Notes under the pieces: model-generated
Told to the model about the DNA's origin: nothing
Seen by the model: only the letters and a program-made list of their open reading frames with translations
The model's database searches: none
Made by a program: the position numbers and the translations under genes
Part shown: positions 42,150 through 51,036 of the stretch, one piece after another
How the letters are laid out: every line of letters begins with the position of its first letter
Numbering within the stretch: position 1 is the first letter of the stretch
From: G965203045 sp965203045
GTDB taxonomy: Bacteria > Pseudomonadota > Gammaproteobacteria > PS1 > Pseudothioglobaceae
NCBI GenBank assembly: GCA_965203045.1
Contig: OZ241850.1
Coordinates: 1,557,303-1,621,302, forward strand
Reading direction: 5' to 3'
Length of the DNA: 64,000 nt

Positions 42150-43616
42150 TTAAACACTCTCTGTAGTGGTTGGTACAAAATCAGCTGTATCAGTTGATTC
42201 ATAATTAAAAGTAATATCTTTCCAAATATCCAGAGCTGCTTTTAGTGGTGAGCAAGTTTTAGCTGCTTCTTGTAGAATCTGCGGTCCTTCTTTGAGATAA
42301 TCACGACCTTCATTTCTTGCCATAATCATTGTCTCTAAAGCAACGCGATTAGCAGTAGCTCCTGCTTGAATACCATCAGGGTGCCCAATAGTGCCACCGC
42401 CAAATTGTAATACAACATCTTCACCTAAATAGTGAACTAATTGATGCATTTGTCCAGCGTGAATGCCACCTGATGCAACTGGCATAACTTTATTAAGTGA
42501 TGCCCAATCTTGTTCAAAGAAAATACCACGAGTTAGGTCTTGGTCTAAACGGTCTTTTAATAAAGTATCATAAAAGCCTCTAATCATGAGCGGGTCACCT
42601 TCTAATTTACCTACCACAGTCCCAGCATGAATATGGTCAACTCCTGCCATACGCATCCACTTACAAATAACACGAAAGTTCATACCATGGTTCTTTTGGC
42701 GAGAATAAGTAGAATTTCCAGCTCTATGTAGATGCAGAACCATATCATTTTGTCTTGCCCATTTTGCCATAGTTTGAATAGCAGTATAACCAATAACCAA
42801 ATCAATCATAATAATCACCGAACCTAATTCTCTGGCAAATTCAGCTCGTCTTATCATTTCATCCATAGTACCAGCGGTAACATTAAGATAATGCCCTTTT
42901 ACCTCACCAGTAGCAGCCTGGGCGCGATTAACAGCTTCCATACAATACAAAAAACGATCGCGCCAATGCATAAATGGTTGTGAATTAATATTCTCATCAT
43001 CTTTGACAAAGTCCAACCCGCCTTTAAGCGCCTCATATACCACCCTACCGTAGTTACGCCCTGATAAACCTAATTTTGGTTTGGTGGTGGCACCAAGCAA
43101 CGGACGGCCAAATTTATCTAAACGTTCACGTTCCACCACAACACCAGTTGCTGGGCCTTGAAAAGTTTTTAAATAAGCAACAGGCATACGCATATCTTCT
43201 AAACGTAGCGCTTTTACAGCCTTAAACCCAAATACATTACCAATAATAGATGCTGTTAAATTAGCGATAGAACCTTCTTCAAATAAATCCAAGTCATAAG
43301 CGATATAGGCAAAGTATTGCGCTTCTGTTTTTGTGCCTTCGCCTGTATTGGGCACCAATTCGCAACGATATGCTTTAGCGCGATATAACTCACAAGCTGT
43401 TAGACGATCAGTCCACACCACAGTCCAAGTAGCTGTTGATGATTCGCCAGCAACAGCTGCTGCAGCTTCTTCTGGGTCTACACCTTTTTGGGGAGTGATA
43501 CGAAATAATGCTATTATATCAGTTTCTAGCGGTTGGTAGTCTGGTTGCCAATACCCCATTTTCTTATAAGGAATAACACCAGATTTATAACGTTCTTTGC
43601 CTGTTAATTGGGCCAT
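42150..43616 (-). CDS. cbbL: Ribulose bisphosphate carboxylase large subunit, form I red type
   Basis: Fixes CO2 in the Calvin-Benson cycle. The 488 residues start with SGVIPYKKMGYWQPDY and carry the 11-residue red-type region VDPEEAAAAVAGESSTATW. Active-site motifs are TTKPKLGLS with Lys179 and Lys181, the carbamylated Lys205 with Asp207/Glu208 in FVKDDEN, HLHRAGNS, a loop 6 region HAGTVVGKLEGD, and GGTIGHPDG. The C-terminal tail that CbbX grips is present (ending PTTTESV). AGGAG lies about seven bases before the ATG. cbbS and cbbX follow. No cbbR regulator gene is adjacent. Confidence 0.97.
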   Translation of the reverse strand: MAQLTGKERYKSGVIPYKKMGYWQPDYQPLETDIIALFRITPQKGVDPEEAAAAVAGESSTATWTVVWTDRLTACELYRAKAYRCELVPNTGEGTKTEAQYFAYIAYDLDLFEEGSIANLTASIIGNVFGFKAVKALRLEDMRMPVAYLKTFQGPATGVVVERERLDKFGRPLLGATTKPKLGLSGRNYGRVVYEALKGGLDFVKDDENINSQPFMHWRDRFLYCMEAVNRAQAATGEVKGHYLNVTAGTMDEMIRRAEFARELGSVIIMIDLVIGYTAIQTMAKWARQNDMVLHLHRAGNSTYSRQKNHGMNFRVICKWMRMAGVDHIHAGTVVGKLEGDPLMIRGFYDTLLKDRLDQDLTRGIFFEQDWASLNKVMPVASGGIHAGQMHQLVHYLGEDVVLQFGGGTIGHPDGIQAGATANRVALETMIMARNEGRDYLKEGPQILQEAAKTCSPLKAALDIWKDITFNYESTDTADFVPTTTESV

Positions 43617-43647
43617 GTTAAAACTCCTGATTTGTAAAAGTTAGATA

Positions 43648-43653
43648 ATTATA
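43648..43653 (-). promoter_or_regulatory. Candidate cbbL promoter -10 element
   Basis: In the 110-base divergent region between cbbL and the 67-residue gene, the minus strand carries TATAAT at 43653-43648, with a short leader to the cbbL ribosome binding site. The plus strand has another TATAAT at 43698-43703 for the divergent gene. Neither has a strong -35, so activators (for example a CbbR-type regulator) may be needed. Confidence 0.4.
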
Positions 43654-43726
43654 CTTGATTTAAAAAAATATTTTCTAATAAAACTTAAATTTTTAGTTAT
43701 AATATTATTGTTTAGGAGTTTAGATA

Positions 43727-43930
43727 ATGAATGTGACTAGCGAAAAAGATAATAAGCTCAGTATGAAAAGAATTAAATTACAAGAAGAGTTTAATAACTA
43801 TACCAACGAAAATGGCTTTTCCTATGCAGAATGGTTGAATCCGCCAGCAGGTAGTTTCTATGAAACTTATAAAAAAGAATTAGATGAAATAAATGCAAAA
43901 ATTGCACCAGAGCTAAATTATAACGACTAA
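43727..43930 (+). CDS. Small acidic/charged protein of unknown function, divergent from cbbL
   Basis: A 67-residue protein without signal peptide or membrane helix, highly charged, with a predicted helix, then FSYAEWLNPPAGSFYETYKKEL and a terminal acidic stretch. I do not recognise the family. It has its own TATAAT (43698-43703), a good ribosome binding site (AGGAG about seven bases before the ATG) and a hairpin terminator downstream. It therefore looks like an independently transcribed real gene. Its divergence from the RuBisCO operon may be meaningful but proves nothing. Confidence 0.72.
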   Translation: MNVTSEKDNKLSMKRIKLQEEFNNYTNENGFSYAEWLNPPAGSFYETYKKELDEINAKIAPELNYND

Positions 43931-43954
43931 CTCAACTAAAAAATTACTAATATC

Positions 43955-43983
43955 AAGCCCCCTATTTTGGGGGTTTTGTTTTT
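43955..43983 (+). terminator. Rho-independent terminator after the 67-residue gene, at the argD start
   Basis: Arms CCCCC (43958-43962) and GGGGG (43969-43973) with a six-base loop, extended by A-T and G-T pairs, are followed by TTTTGTTTTT (43974-43983). This is a standard intrinsic terminator for the small gene. It ends only three bases before the argD ATG at 43987, so it must also affect argD expression. Confidence 0.85.
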
Positions 43984-43986
43984 ATT

Positions 43987-45138
43987 ATGTCCTATTTATT
44001 TAATAATTATAACCCATTAGATATTGCCTTTGAAAAGGGCAAGGGCTGCTACCTATACGCTAATAATAACAAGTATTTAGATGCTTTTTCAGGAGTTGGA
44101 GTTGTTAATTTAGGACATAATCACCCCCAAATTAGTAAAGTAATTGCTAAACAAGCAAAAACCTTGCTACATACCTCTAATTGGTATCGCATAACTAACG
44201 AAGAATACTTGGGACAAAAATTGGCTAAATTAGCAAATATGCAAAAAGTTTTTTTTAGCAATTCTGGGGCTGAAGCCAATGAAACCGCTATCAAGCTAAC
44301 TAGACTTTATGCAAAAACTAAGGGCATTGATAATCCAATCATATTAACTGCTAACAACGCTTTCCACGGCAGAACTATGGCGACAATTTCTGCTACTGGT
44401 AGTAATAAAGTAAAAAAAGGTTTCGCACCTCTAGTGCCTGAATTTATTCACATTGATTTTAACAATATTGATGCAATTAATAGTTATGCTGATAATAAAA
44501 ATATAATTGGACTAATGCTAGAGCCTATTTTAGGCGAGGCGGGAGTCATCATACCTGCCAATAATTACCTAAACCAAGCCCAAGCAATTTGTGAACAAAA
44601 TAACTGGTTGTTTATCTTAGATGAAGTCCAAACTGGTATTGGCAGGACCGGTAAATTATTTGCCCATCAACATAACAATATTACCCCCGATATCTTAACA
44701 CTAGCTAAAGGGTTAGGCAATGGTGTGCCCATTGCTGCTTGTCTGGGCGGGCATAAGGTAGCCAAACTATTCACTCCTGGTAGCCATGGTAGCACCTATG
44801 GCGGCAATCCTTTTTGTACCAAAGTTGCGCTAACAGTGCTAGAAATTATTACAAAAGAACAGATTTTAGAAAATGTTATCAAAATGTCTGACTATTTTTT
44901 AGACCAAGCTGAAAAAACTCTAATCAGTCCTAAGATTAAAAATATTCGTGCCAAAGGTTTAATGGTCGGCATTACTTTGGATAAAACTTATTCCAAATTA
45001 GCACAAAAAGCCTTAGATTTAGGCGTGTTGTTGGGTGTTAATGACCAGCATATTCGTTTATTACCGCCACTTATTATTACGCAAAAAGATATAGACTTTT
45101 TGCTAACAAAATTAAAGTTACTACTGGAGTCATTATGA
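43987..45138 (+). CDS. argD: Acetylornithine aminotransferase
   Basis: A PLP enzyme of arginine synthesis (and possibly the succinyldiaminopimelate step of lysine synthesis). Its 383 residues include FSGVGVVNLGHNHPQI at 34-49, SNSGAEANETAIKL near 93-106, the FHGRTMATIS motif, LDEVQTGIGRTGK, and the PLP lysine in TLAKGLGNGVPIAA. No ribosome binding site is visible. The ATG follows a terminator hairpin and T-run by three bases, and no better start exists because the N-terminus agrees with the family. It overlaps argF by four bases. Confidence 0.94.
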   Translation: MSYLFNNYNPLDIAFEKGKGCYLYANNNKYLDAFSGVGVVNLGHNHPQISKVIAKQAKTLLHTSNWYRITNEEYLGQKLAKLANMQKVFFSNSGAEANETAIKLTRLYAKTKGIDNPIILTANNAFHGRTMATISATGSNKVKKGFAPLVPEFIHIDFNNIDAINSYADNKNIIGLMLEPILGEAGVIIPANNYLNQAQAICEQNNWLFILDEVQTGIGRTGKLFAHQHNNITPDILTLAKGLGNGVPIAACLGGHKVAKLFTPGSHGSTYGGNPFCTKVALTVLEIITKEQILENVIKMSDYFLDQAEKTLISPKIKNIRAKGLMVGITLDKTYSKLAQKALDLGVLLGVNDQHIRLLPPLIITQKDIDFLLTKLKLLLESL

Positions 45139-46034
45139 AAAAAGATTTGATTGATTTAAGCGATTTAACTCAAACTGATTATCATAACATTATAAGACTT
45201 GCTATAAACACTAAGACTAATTATCAAAATGGCGTTATAAATGAGCAATTAAAACATAAAACTTTAGCAATGATTTTTGATAAATCTTCAACTAGAACAA
45301 GAGTTTCTTTTGAAGCGGGAATGACTCAATTAGGTGGACACGCTATCTTTTTATCTAATAAAGATACTCAACTACGACGTAATGAGAGTATTGAAGATAG
45401 CGCTAGGGTAATTGGTGCTATGGTAGACTTAGTAATGTTGCGTTTATCTAGCCATGAGGATATAAAAACTTTTGCCAAGAACTCGCAGGCGTCAGTTATT
45501 AATGGCTTATCTGATTATTCTCACCCCTGTCAATTATTAGCAGATTTACTTACCTATAACGAGTATCGTGGTGATATAGAAGGTAAAACTGTAGCTTGGG
45601 TTGGCGATAGTAATAATATGTGTACAACTTATATACAAGCCGCTAAACTTTGTGATTTTAAACTCAATGTTGCCACACCTCCTAAGTATAGACCTAATAT
45701 AAATTTAGTAAAAAAATATCAAAACTATATTTGCCTAACCAATCCTGAAGATGCTTGTAAAGATGCTGATTTAATTGTTACTGATGTCTGGTCAAGCATG
45801 GGACAAGAACAAAATAAAAACAAAAAGGAGCAAGACTTTAAAATGTATAAAATAACATCTAAACTAATGAATCTTGCAAAAACTGATGCTTTATTTATGC
45901 ACTGTTTACCGGCTTACCGCGATAAAGAAGTAGATAGTGCTGTGATTGACGGGACCCAAAGCGTAGTATTTGCTGCGGCAGAAAATCGCTTGCATGCCCA
46001 AAAAGCGTTGTTATTATACTTACTGGATAACTAA
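45135..46034 (+). CDS. argF: Ornithine carbamoyltransferase
   Basis: Forms citrulline from ornithine and carbamoyl phosphate. The 299 residues contain the carbamoyl-phosphate motif SSTRTR at 51-56, HPCQLLADL near 130-138, the ornithine loop DVWSSMGQE, and the HCLP motif near 264-267 with its catalytic Cys. It starts within the argD stop (ATGA). Its last 15 bases overlap the end of gspH on the opposite strand. Confidence 0.96.
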   Translation: MKKDLIDLSDLTQTDYHNIIRLAINTKTNYQNGVINEQLKHKTLAMIFDKSSTRTRVSFEAGMTQLGGHAIFLSNKDTQLRRNESIEDSARVIGAMVDLVMLRLSSHEDIKTFAKNSQASVINGLSDYSHPCQLLADLLTYNEYRGDIEGKTVAWVGDSNNMCTTYIQAAKLCDFKLNVATPPKYRPNINLVKKYQNYICLTNPEDACKDADLIVTDVWSSMGQEQNKNKKEQDFKMYKITSKLMNLAKTDALFMHCLPAYRDKEVDSAVIDGTQSVVFAAAENRLHAQKALLLYLLDN

Positions 46035-46544
46035 AGATTGCGATTGTTGTTGTTCATCGTAAATATCAATGCTAAAATCAGTTACTTCATAATTTGGAAA
46101 AATAACTATTTGCGGGAAAATAAAATCTTCAATTTCAATATCATCAAGGGCGATTGTATCGCCCTCAACGTTTAAATCAATTAAATTAATCTCATCTAAG
46201 TCCCATTTCTGTTCCTTTAATACATCAACGCTTGATAATGGTCTCCAAGTAGAACTGCTGGGCTTTAAAAAAGTTGCCGTGCCTACTGGAGGGTGATAAT
46301 TGGAAAAATAATAACCGTTTTGATGAAAAGTAAGCCCCAAAACCTTTTGCTTAAAAGTAGCGTAATCAAGGGCATAATTAACTTGATGTTCTAATTGGTC
46401 AATGGTGTTTTTAAGGGTAGTTTCAGTAACAAATTTAAAATTGATATTAGATAGCACAAATGCCATAATAAACATAACAATTAAAATTTCTATTAAACTA
46501 AATCCTTTGTTATAGTCTATCTTACCAGTTACCAATGTCTGCAT
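46020..46544 (-). CDS. gspH: Type II secretion minor pseudopilin GspH
   Basis: A type II secretion pseudopilin of 174 residues. After a short leader, the prepilin peptidase site KGFSLIE is followed by a hydrophobic helix (about 15-35), then a strand-rich globular domain. Position directly after gspG and lack of calcium-loop features favour GspH. The GTG at 46562 is possible, but the ATG at 46544 is closer to the cleavage site. It overlaps the end of gspG by 23 bases and is the last gene of the operon, converging on argF with a 15-base overlap. Confidence 0.8.
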   Translation of the reverse strand: MQTLVTGKIDYNKGFSLIEILIVMFIMAFVLSNINFKFVTETTLKNTIDQLEHQVNYALDYATFKQKVLGLTFHQNGYYFSNYHPPVGTATFLKPSSSTWRPLSSVDVLKEQKWDLDEINLIDLNVEGDTIALDDIEIEDFIFPQIVIFPNYEVTDFSIDIYDEQQQSQSLVIQ

Positions 46545-46896
46545 CGTTGCCTGTGCCACCACTAGCTCTGTCTTTTCCTAGTGTATAAACATCAATCTCG
46601 CCACCTTTATTTCCCGGATTAACGTAAATATAATCTTGTCCCCAAGGGTCTTTGGGTAATTTATTAAGATAATTACTTACCAAAACCCTTAAACCTTCAT
46701 CTGAGCCAGGATAATCACCATGATTTAGACGATAAATATCCAAAGCGCCAGTGATAGCTTTGATATCTTGCTGTGCCTTAGTTGTGTAAGCCTTATCAAT
46801 TTGACCAAAAAATTTAGGCACCGCAATTGCACCTAGCAAACCCAAAATAAACATCACCACCAAAATCTCAATTAAACTAAATCCACTTTGCTTCAT
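46522..46896 (-). CDS. gspG: Type II secretion major pseudopilin GspG
   Basis: Builds the periplasmic pseudopilus that pushes substrates out through the secretin. Of 124 residues, the leader ends in SGFSLIEILVVMFILGLLGAIAVP (processing between Gly5 and Phe6, with Glu at mature position 5). The GspG core has DIKAITGALDIYRLNHGDYP. The C-terminal calcium-binding loop is WGQDYIYVNPG...DVYTLGKD...DADIGNW. Position after gspN rather than after gspF is unusual. Confidence 0.95.
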   Translation of the reverse strand: MKQSGFSLIEILVVMFILGLLGAIAVPKFFGQIDKAYTTKAQQDIKAITGALDIYRLNHGDYPGSDEGLRVLVSNYLNKLPKDPWGQDYIYVNPGNKGGEIDVYTLGKDRASGGTGNDADIGNW

Positions 46897-47673
46897 TTAT
46901 ATCCTCCCACTTATTTTCAACAATCTACCCTTACCAGACTGATGACCCACTAATGATAACATATCCACTAAATCTTTGGGCGCATTTATTTTAGGAATAA
47001 GACTAATATTTGTTTGATATTTACCATTCAAATCCAAGCTGGCAAAACCATTAATATTAACATTGCTAGTAGTATTTTCATTAAATAAATTAGCAATAAT
47101 CTTTTCTTTTTTATCATCTAGTTTAACTGCAATACTAACTTGACCTAGGTTTTGTCCAAAAACAGTAAAATTAAGTGCTTTTACTTTTCCGCTAAGGGCT
47201 ATTAGCTTTTTTTGATTAATAATAACCTCATCCATATTAACCAAAACTTTGCCTGCAATTGGAAAGTCTTGATGCAGTTTTAATAATAAATCTTTTAAAG
47301 TTAAATTAGCCCTAAGTTCGTTTAGTTCAATTACATTAGATAGGCTATAATTCCAATCAGTACTTAAAGTAGATTGCCCCAATGTTAGTTGTATTTGTCC
47401 TGCTAGTTTTAACAATAATAACTTTGCTAAATACAATTCCCAACCTAATTTATCAAGGTAAATATTATGCTTAAATGCGGGTAAAAATTGCCCAAAAGAA
47501 GTAGGACTAAAGTTTAATTGCTGCATATTGCCTTGTAATATCTCACCCTCAAAGCTATTGATGTTAATGTGTTTAGGCACATAAAATTTAAGTAGCGCAC
47601 TCGGAGCGGTAGTAATTACAAATACTAAGGCTGCTAATAAAAATGCAGATAAATACATTAATGTTTTTTTCAT
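46897..47673 (-). CDS. gspN: Type II secretion protein GspN
   Basis: An inner-membrane-anchored periplasmic protein of the type II system, not essential in all species. Of 258 residues, one N-terminal helix (about 5-24) is followed by a beta-rich domain with repeated amphipathic strands, as in the GspN/AsmA-like family. The call rests on this architecture and on its place right after gspL and gspM (four-base overlap with gspM). Sequence signatures in this family are weak. Confidence 0.75.
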   Translation of the reverse strand: MKKTLMYLSAFLLAALVFVITTAPSALLKFYVPKHININSFEGEILQGNMQQLNFSPTSFGQFLPAFKHNIYLDKLGWELYLAKLLLLKLAGQIQLTLGQSTLSTDWNYSLSNVIELNELRANLTLKDLLLKLHQDFPIAGKVLVNMDEVIINQKKLIALSGKVKALNFTVFGQNLGQVSIAVKLDDKKEKIIANLFNENTTSNVNINGFASLDLNGKYQTNISLIPKINAPKDLVDMLSLVGHQSGKGRLLKISGRI

Positions 47674-48092
47674 CGCTCTAATTTCACTTTGCCATTAACC
47701 AGACCATCACCAACGCGAGTTAAGTTTAATTCTAATACATTGATAGAAAAACTTTTTGCTTCAATTAAAAAGGTAATCAAGCGCCTATAATCAGCTGATT
47801 TTAACGCAACAGAAGCAGTATTTTTATCAATACTAATTTTATTAAATCCTTGATTTAATCTATTTTTATCACGCAAACGACTAATATCTCCCAATAAAGA
47901 CCCGCTACTTGGACGATTAGTATTAACAGCAATATTTTTTGCCAAATTTTGCATATGTTGATAGTCTTTTTGTTTGATTATAAGCCTTGAGTGTTGGTCT
48001 TTGTAATTCTGGTTGAGATTATCAATTAGCAATAAGTACATCAAGATAAAAATTACACCAACACCAATATTGGTAAGCACAGATCTATTCAT
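47670..48092 (-). CDS. gspM: Type II secretion protein GspM
   Basis: A 140-residue bitopic protein with an N-terminal transmembrane segment (about 6-23), a short coiled linker, and a ferredoxin-like periplasmic domain ending in ISVLELNLTRVGDGLVNGKVKLER-type strands. It pairs with GspL in the inner-membrane platform. The identification relies on size, topology and the L-M-N gene order, with four-base overlaps on both sides. Confidence 0.8.
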   Translation of the reverse strand: MNRSVLTNIGVGVIFILMYLLLIDNLNQNYKDQHSRLIIKQKDYQHMQNLAKNIAVNTNRPSSGSLLGDISRLRDKNRLNQGFNKISIDKNTASVALKSADYRRLITFLIEAKSFSINVLELNLTRVGDGLVNGKVKLER

Positions 48093-49210
48093 CGTTTTTT
48101 TAATTCTAACGTCATTTTAGTTGTTTGTTCTCGCTGAGTACTAGCCTTAATATTAACATCAAAGTCTTTGTTTAATTGGTTTTTAAAGTTTTCTAATTCA
48201 TTCAAATTATTACTACTAATTTTAATTAATAAGCCCGCTTTAGTGTATTGTATAGAGTTTAAATCAATATTAGCATTAAAATTTTGCTCTAATTTTTGAA
48301 TTAAACTTAGTAATTGCCCCTTACTAGCATTTGCTCTTGATTTAGCATAAGCTACCAATTGGGCATAAGGGTCGGCAACATTTTTTGCCAAAGGATTAAT
48401 GCGTTTATAAATTTGAATCATTTGCTTATCTAACTGAGTGATTTTATGCTCGTCTTGAGCACTTTGAACCCATAAGTTCAATGGATAGGATGTTAATAAT
48501 ATTGATAACAAAGCCATAGAGAACCAAAATGGCTTAATAGTTGTTAGCCAATTACTATCCCGTTCAAAAAGTTTTAAAAAATCAGCGGTTTTATCAACAA
48601 CCAAATGTTTAACAAGCATAGTACCAATATTGTCAACATTATTATAATCATCTAATTTATATTTTTTAGCAAGCTCTTTGGTGCTCCAATATAGATCATT
48701 TTTCGGATTTAAGCCTTTTAATACCGCACCACTAATATCAGCGCTAATACCATAACAATTATTGCCATTTTTAATAATTACTTGACCATTATCAAAAATA
48801 ATTCGGTCTTGGTCGTCAAAATCCGCTAAAGATTTTGACTCTGATAATAATAAATACTGTTTTATATTAAGGCTTGTTAATTTTTTCAAATAAGTATCAA
48901 GCACATCTTTGGCAACCACACCTACCAAAATTTCATCACCTTTAATTTGATAATGATAATAAACTTCGTCTAAATCTTGACTAATTTTTTGTGATAAAGC
49001 AAAAGGGATTGCGGCTTTTTTTTGTTTCAGACTTTTAGCGGCGATGGTTAAAGTATGCCAAGCAACTACACTTGCTGGCATAAGGGCTATAATTTGATAA
49101 TCTTTTAAATTTTTAGGCTGCTCACAGACGCTAAATTCATCATCACTTTGTTCTATGAAAACTAAGTCATCTTCTAAAGAAATACCAAACCGAATAAAAA
49201 GTTTTTTCAT
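48089..49210 (-). CDS. gspL: Type II secretion protein GspL
   Basis: Links the cytoplasmic ATPase GspE to the inner-membrane platform. Of 373 residues, the N-terminal 215 form an actin-like cytoplasmic domain. One transmembrane helix follows (about 225-243, near FWFSMALLSILLTSYPLN), then a periplasmic ferredoxin-like domain with coiled lead-in. The size fits GspL (about 380-400). It overlaps gspK and gspM by four bases each. Confidence 0.86.
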   Translation of the reverse strand: MKKLFIRFGISLEDDLVFIEQSDDEFSVCEQPKNLKDYQIIALMPASVVAWHTLTIAAKSLKQKKAAIPFALSQKISQDLDEVYYHYQIKGDEILVGVVAKDVLDTYLKKLTSLNIKQYLLLSESKSLADFDDQDRIIFDNGQVIIKNGNNCYGISADISGAVLKGLNPKNDLYWSTKELAKKYKLDDYNNVDNIGTMLVKHLVVDKTADFLKLFERDSNWLTTIKPFWFSMALLSILLTSYPLNLWVQSAQDEHKITQLDKQMIQIYKRINPLAKNVADPYAQLVAYAKSRANASKGQLLSLIQKLEQNFNANIDLNSIQYTKAGLLIKISSNNLNELENFKNQLNKDFDVNIKASTQREQTTKMTLELKKR

Positions 49211-50142
49211 AAAAATACTCGTCTTACTTTTGCCACTGTTTTTTTGCTATTATCACGATAAAGATAAGTATTAACCGTTAAACCACTGCTAGGGCTATCA
49301 ATATTTGACTCTAATAAAAAATAAGCACTACTACTAGTTAGAAGTTTTTTTTTAACGCCAACATCACCAATAAAGGCTATAAATTCATCTACACTTTTAA
49401 ATCCTTCATTTTGTTGCTTTTTCAATACGTCTGCTAAAATTTCATCTTTTAAATTAATGCTTAAGGATTTTAAAACTATTTTACTGGCAGTATTGATATT
49501 AATTTTATTAACCGTTTTAGGTCCAATCCACACCCAAGGTTGTAAACGTCTTATAATACCTGCGCTAAAACCTTTGATTAAATTTAATTCACTAAGATCG
49601 GTCATTGCAGAATTAGCTATTTTATAAGGCCTTTCTAAGGTAGTATAATAATTACTTTCAGCTCCAAATTGTGAATAACGGTTATCATTACTGTCTAAAT
49701 AATCCAATAAAGGGTCAGCTAATACACGTTTAATTCCCAAAGCATCAAACAACAAATACAACTGAGACAAATAATCATTATTATTTTTAGCAGCTAAATT
49801 GTTAAGGTTAATTTTACTTTGCAAATCAGTAATTTCGCCTGATAGAAATGAACGTCCTTCTTCAAAACTAAGGGTTGCATTATGCCAATTATCTAAAAAA
49901 GTATCAATTTTATGATGCGGATTTTCATCGCTCTTAATTAAATCTTTAACCAATAAATCCTCTGCCCAAGCTTCAATGCTCAAAGCATGTAAAATCTGCT
50001 GTTGCGTATCTAACATCAATTGAGAGCTTTTAACAAAACGTTGCTGATTAACACTCATTTTACTACCAATTATCGCCACAATTGCCACAATGATTAGCAC
50101 CGATACAATAGCTACACCGTTTGTTTTTACTACTGATTTCAT
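49207..50142 (-). CDS. gspK: Type II secretion minor pseudopilin GspK
   Basis: Caps the pseudopilus tip with GspI and GspJ. The leader ends NGVAIVSVLIIVAIVAIIG. Mature position 5 is not Glu (a hydrophobic residue instead), which is characteristic of GspK. The 311 residues include two helix-hairpin regions with INLNNLAAKNNNDYLSQL and ININTASKIVLKSL. It overlaps gspJ by one base and gspL by four. Confidence 0.9.
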   Translation of the reverse strand: MKSVVKTNGVAIVSVLIIVAIVAIIGSKMSVNQQRFVKSSQLMLDTQQQILHALSIEAWAEDLLVKDLIKSDENPHHKIDTFLDNWHNATLSFEEGRSFLSGEITDLQSKINLNNLAAKNNNDYLSQLYLLFDALGIKRVLADPLLDYLDSNDNRYSQFGAESNYYTTLERPYKIANSAMTDLSELNLIKGFSAGIIRRLQPWVWIGPKTVNKININTASKIVLKSLSINLKDEILADVLKKQQNEGFKSVDEFIAFIGDVGVKKKLLTSSSAYFLLESNIDSPSSGLTVNTYLYRDNSKKTVAKVRRVFL

Positions 50143-50720
50143 TAGTTAAATCCTGCGAAATAATCAGGCAATAATACCCAATACTCAAATTTACCAAATT
50201 CTTCTAAAGTGAGCTGAATTGCCAGATAAGTAGCTTGGGAAAATTTCCTAACTTTATTATGCTTTTTATTATAAAAAACTATCTTAAATTCCTCAACTTG
50301 GTCCAACATATCTTTAGTTTTAGAATCCTCTTCTAACTTTGGGTCTAAAACCTTCCAAGTGCGTCTAGTAAGTTTATCACCAATAAGTTCATAACGAATA
50401 TGTTGTAGATTAGAACGTTTTTGGTCAGTCCAATTTTTCCACCCTCCTGATAATAAATCAAGACCTTTCTGCCCATAAGAGAAACTCGGAACACGATTAC
50501 TAAAAGCGCCTTGATTATTGCGTTGAACCATTTGCATAATGTCTTTGGTCATTTGAATTAACGCCCGCTCTAGGCCAATAAACTGAGTTTGCGCTTGTTT
50601 AGTGCTTTCAAATTGAATAATAATACTATTAAGACTATTAATTGATAGCACACTAACAATAGCTAAAATGCTTACAGCAATTAAAATTTCAATAAGAGTA
50701 AAGCCTTTATTTAGATTCAT
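50142..50720 (-). CDS. gspJ: Type II secretion minor pseudopilin GspJ
   Basis: A minor pseudopilin of 192 residues with cleavage site KGFTLIEILIAVSILAIVSVLS (residues 5-26), followed by the GspJ pattern of an ALIQMTKDIMQMVQR helix and LLSGGWKNWTDQKRSNLQHIRYEL (family W-x-N-P-x-x-x-x-R-S-x-L-Q-x-V-x-Y). It overlaps gspI by 14 bases and gspK by one, in the tip-complex order I-J-K. Confidence 0.93.
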   Translation of the reverse strand: MNLNKGFTLIEILIAVSILAIVSVLSINSLNSIIIQFESTKQAQTQFIGLERALIQMTKDIMQMVQRNNQGAFSNRVPSFSYGQKGLDLLSGGWKNWTDQKRSNLQHIRYELIGDKLTRRTWKVLDPKLEEDSKTKDMLDQVEEFKIVFYNKKHNKVRKFSQATYLAIQLTLEEFGKFEYWVLLPDYFAGFN

Positions 50721-51036
50721 AAATATAACGACTTAAAATTGAGAGTTGTTTTTCGCCTAAATTGGCGCTGATAGTTACTTTGGAGATATTTTTAATATCG
50801 GTTTTATCAATAGTTTTATCAAACTCATATTCGGAATGAGTGCTATCTTTCTCACTAACTAATTGATTCCAAACTTCATTTTGAGCAAGCATGGTACTCT
50901 TAAGAGCAAAAGTTTGATGCACACTGACTTGCCCAACATTTAAAAATGCCCCTAAAGCAAACGCTACAATCACAAGCGCAATTAGTACCTCTACCAAAGT
51001 AAACCCTTTATTAGCCCAAGACACGATACACTTCAT
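50707..51036 (-). CDS. gspI: Type II secretion minor pseudopilin GspI
   Basis: A minor pseudopilin of 109 residues with cleavage site KGFTLVEVLIALVIVAFALGA (from residue 10) and a short globular part containing AQNEVWNQLV, usual for GspI. Its start lies 26 bases inside the end of gspE. The expected gspF, gspG and gspH genes are not between gspE and gspI as they are in the E. coli gsp order. Confidence 0.92.
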   Translation of the reverse strand: MKCIVSWANKGFTLVEVLIALVIVAFALGAFLNVGQVSVHQTFALKSTMLAQNEVWNQLVSEKDSTHSEYEFDKTIDKTDIKNISKVTISANLGEKQLSILSRYIYESK

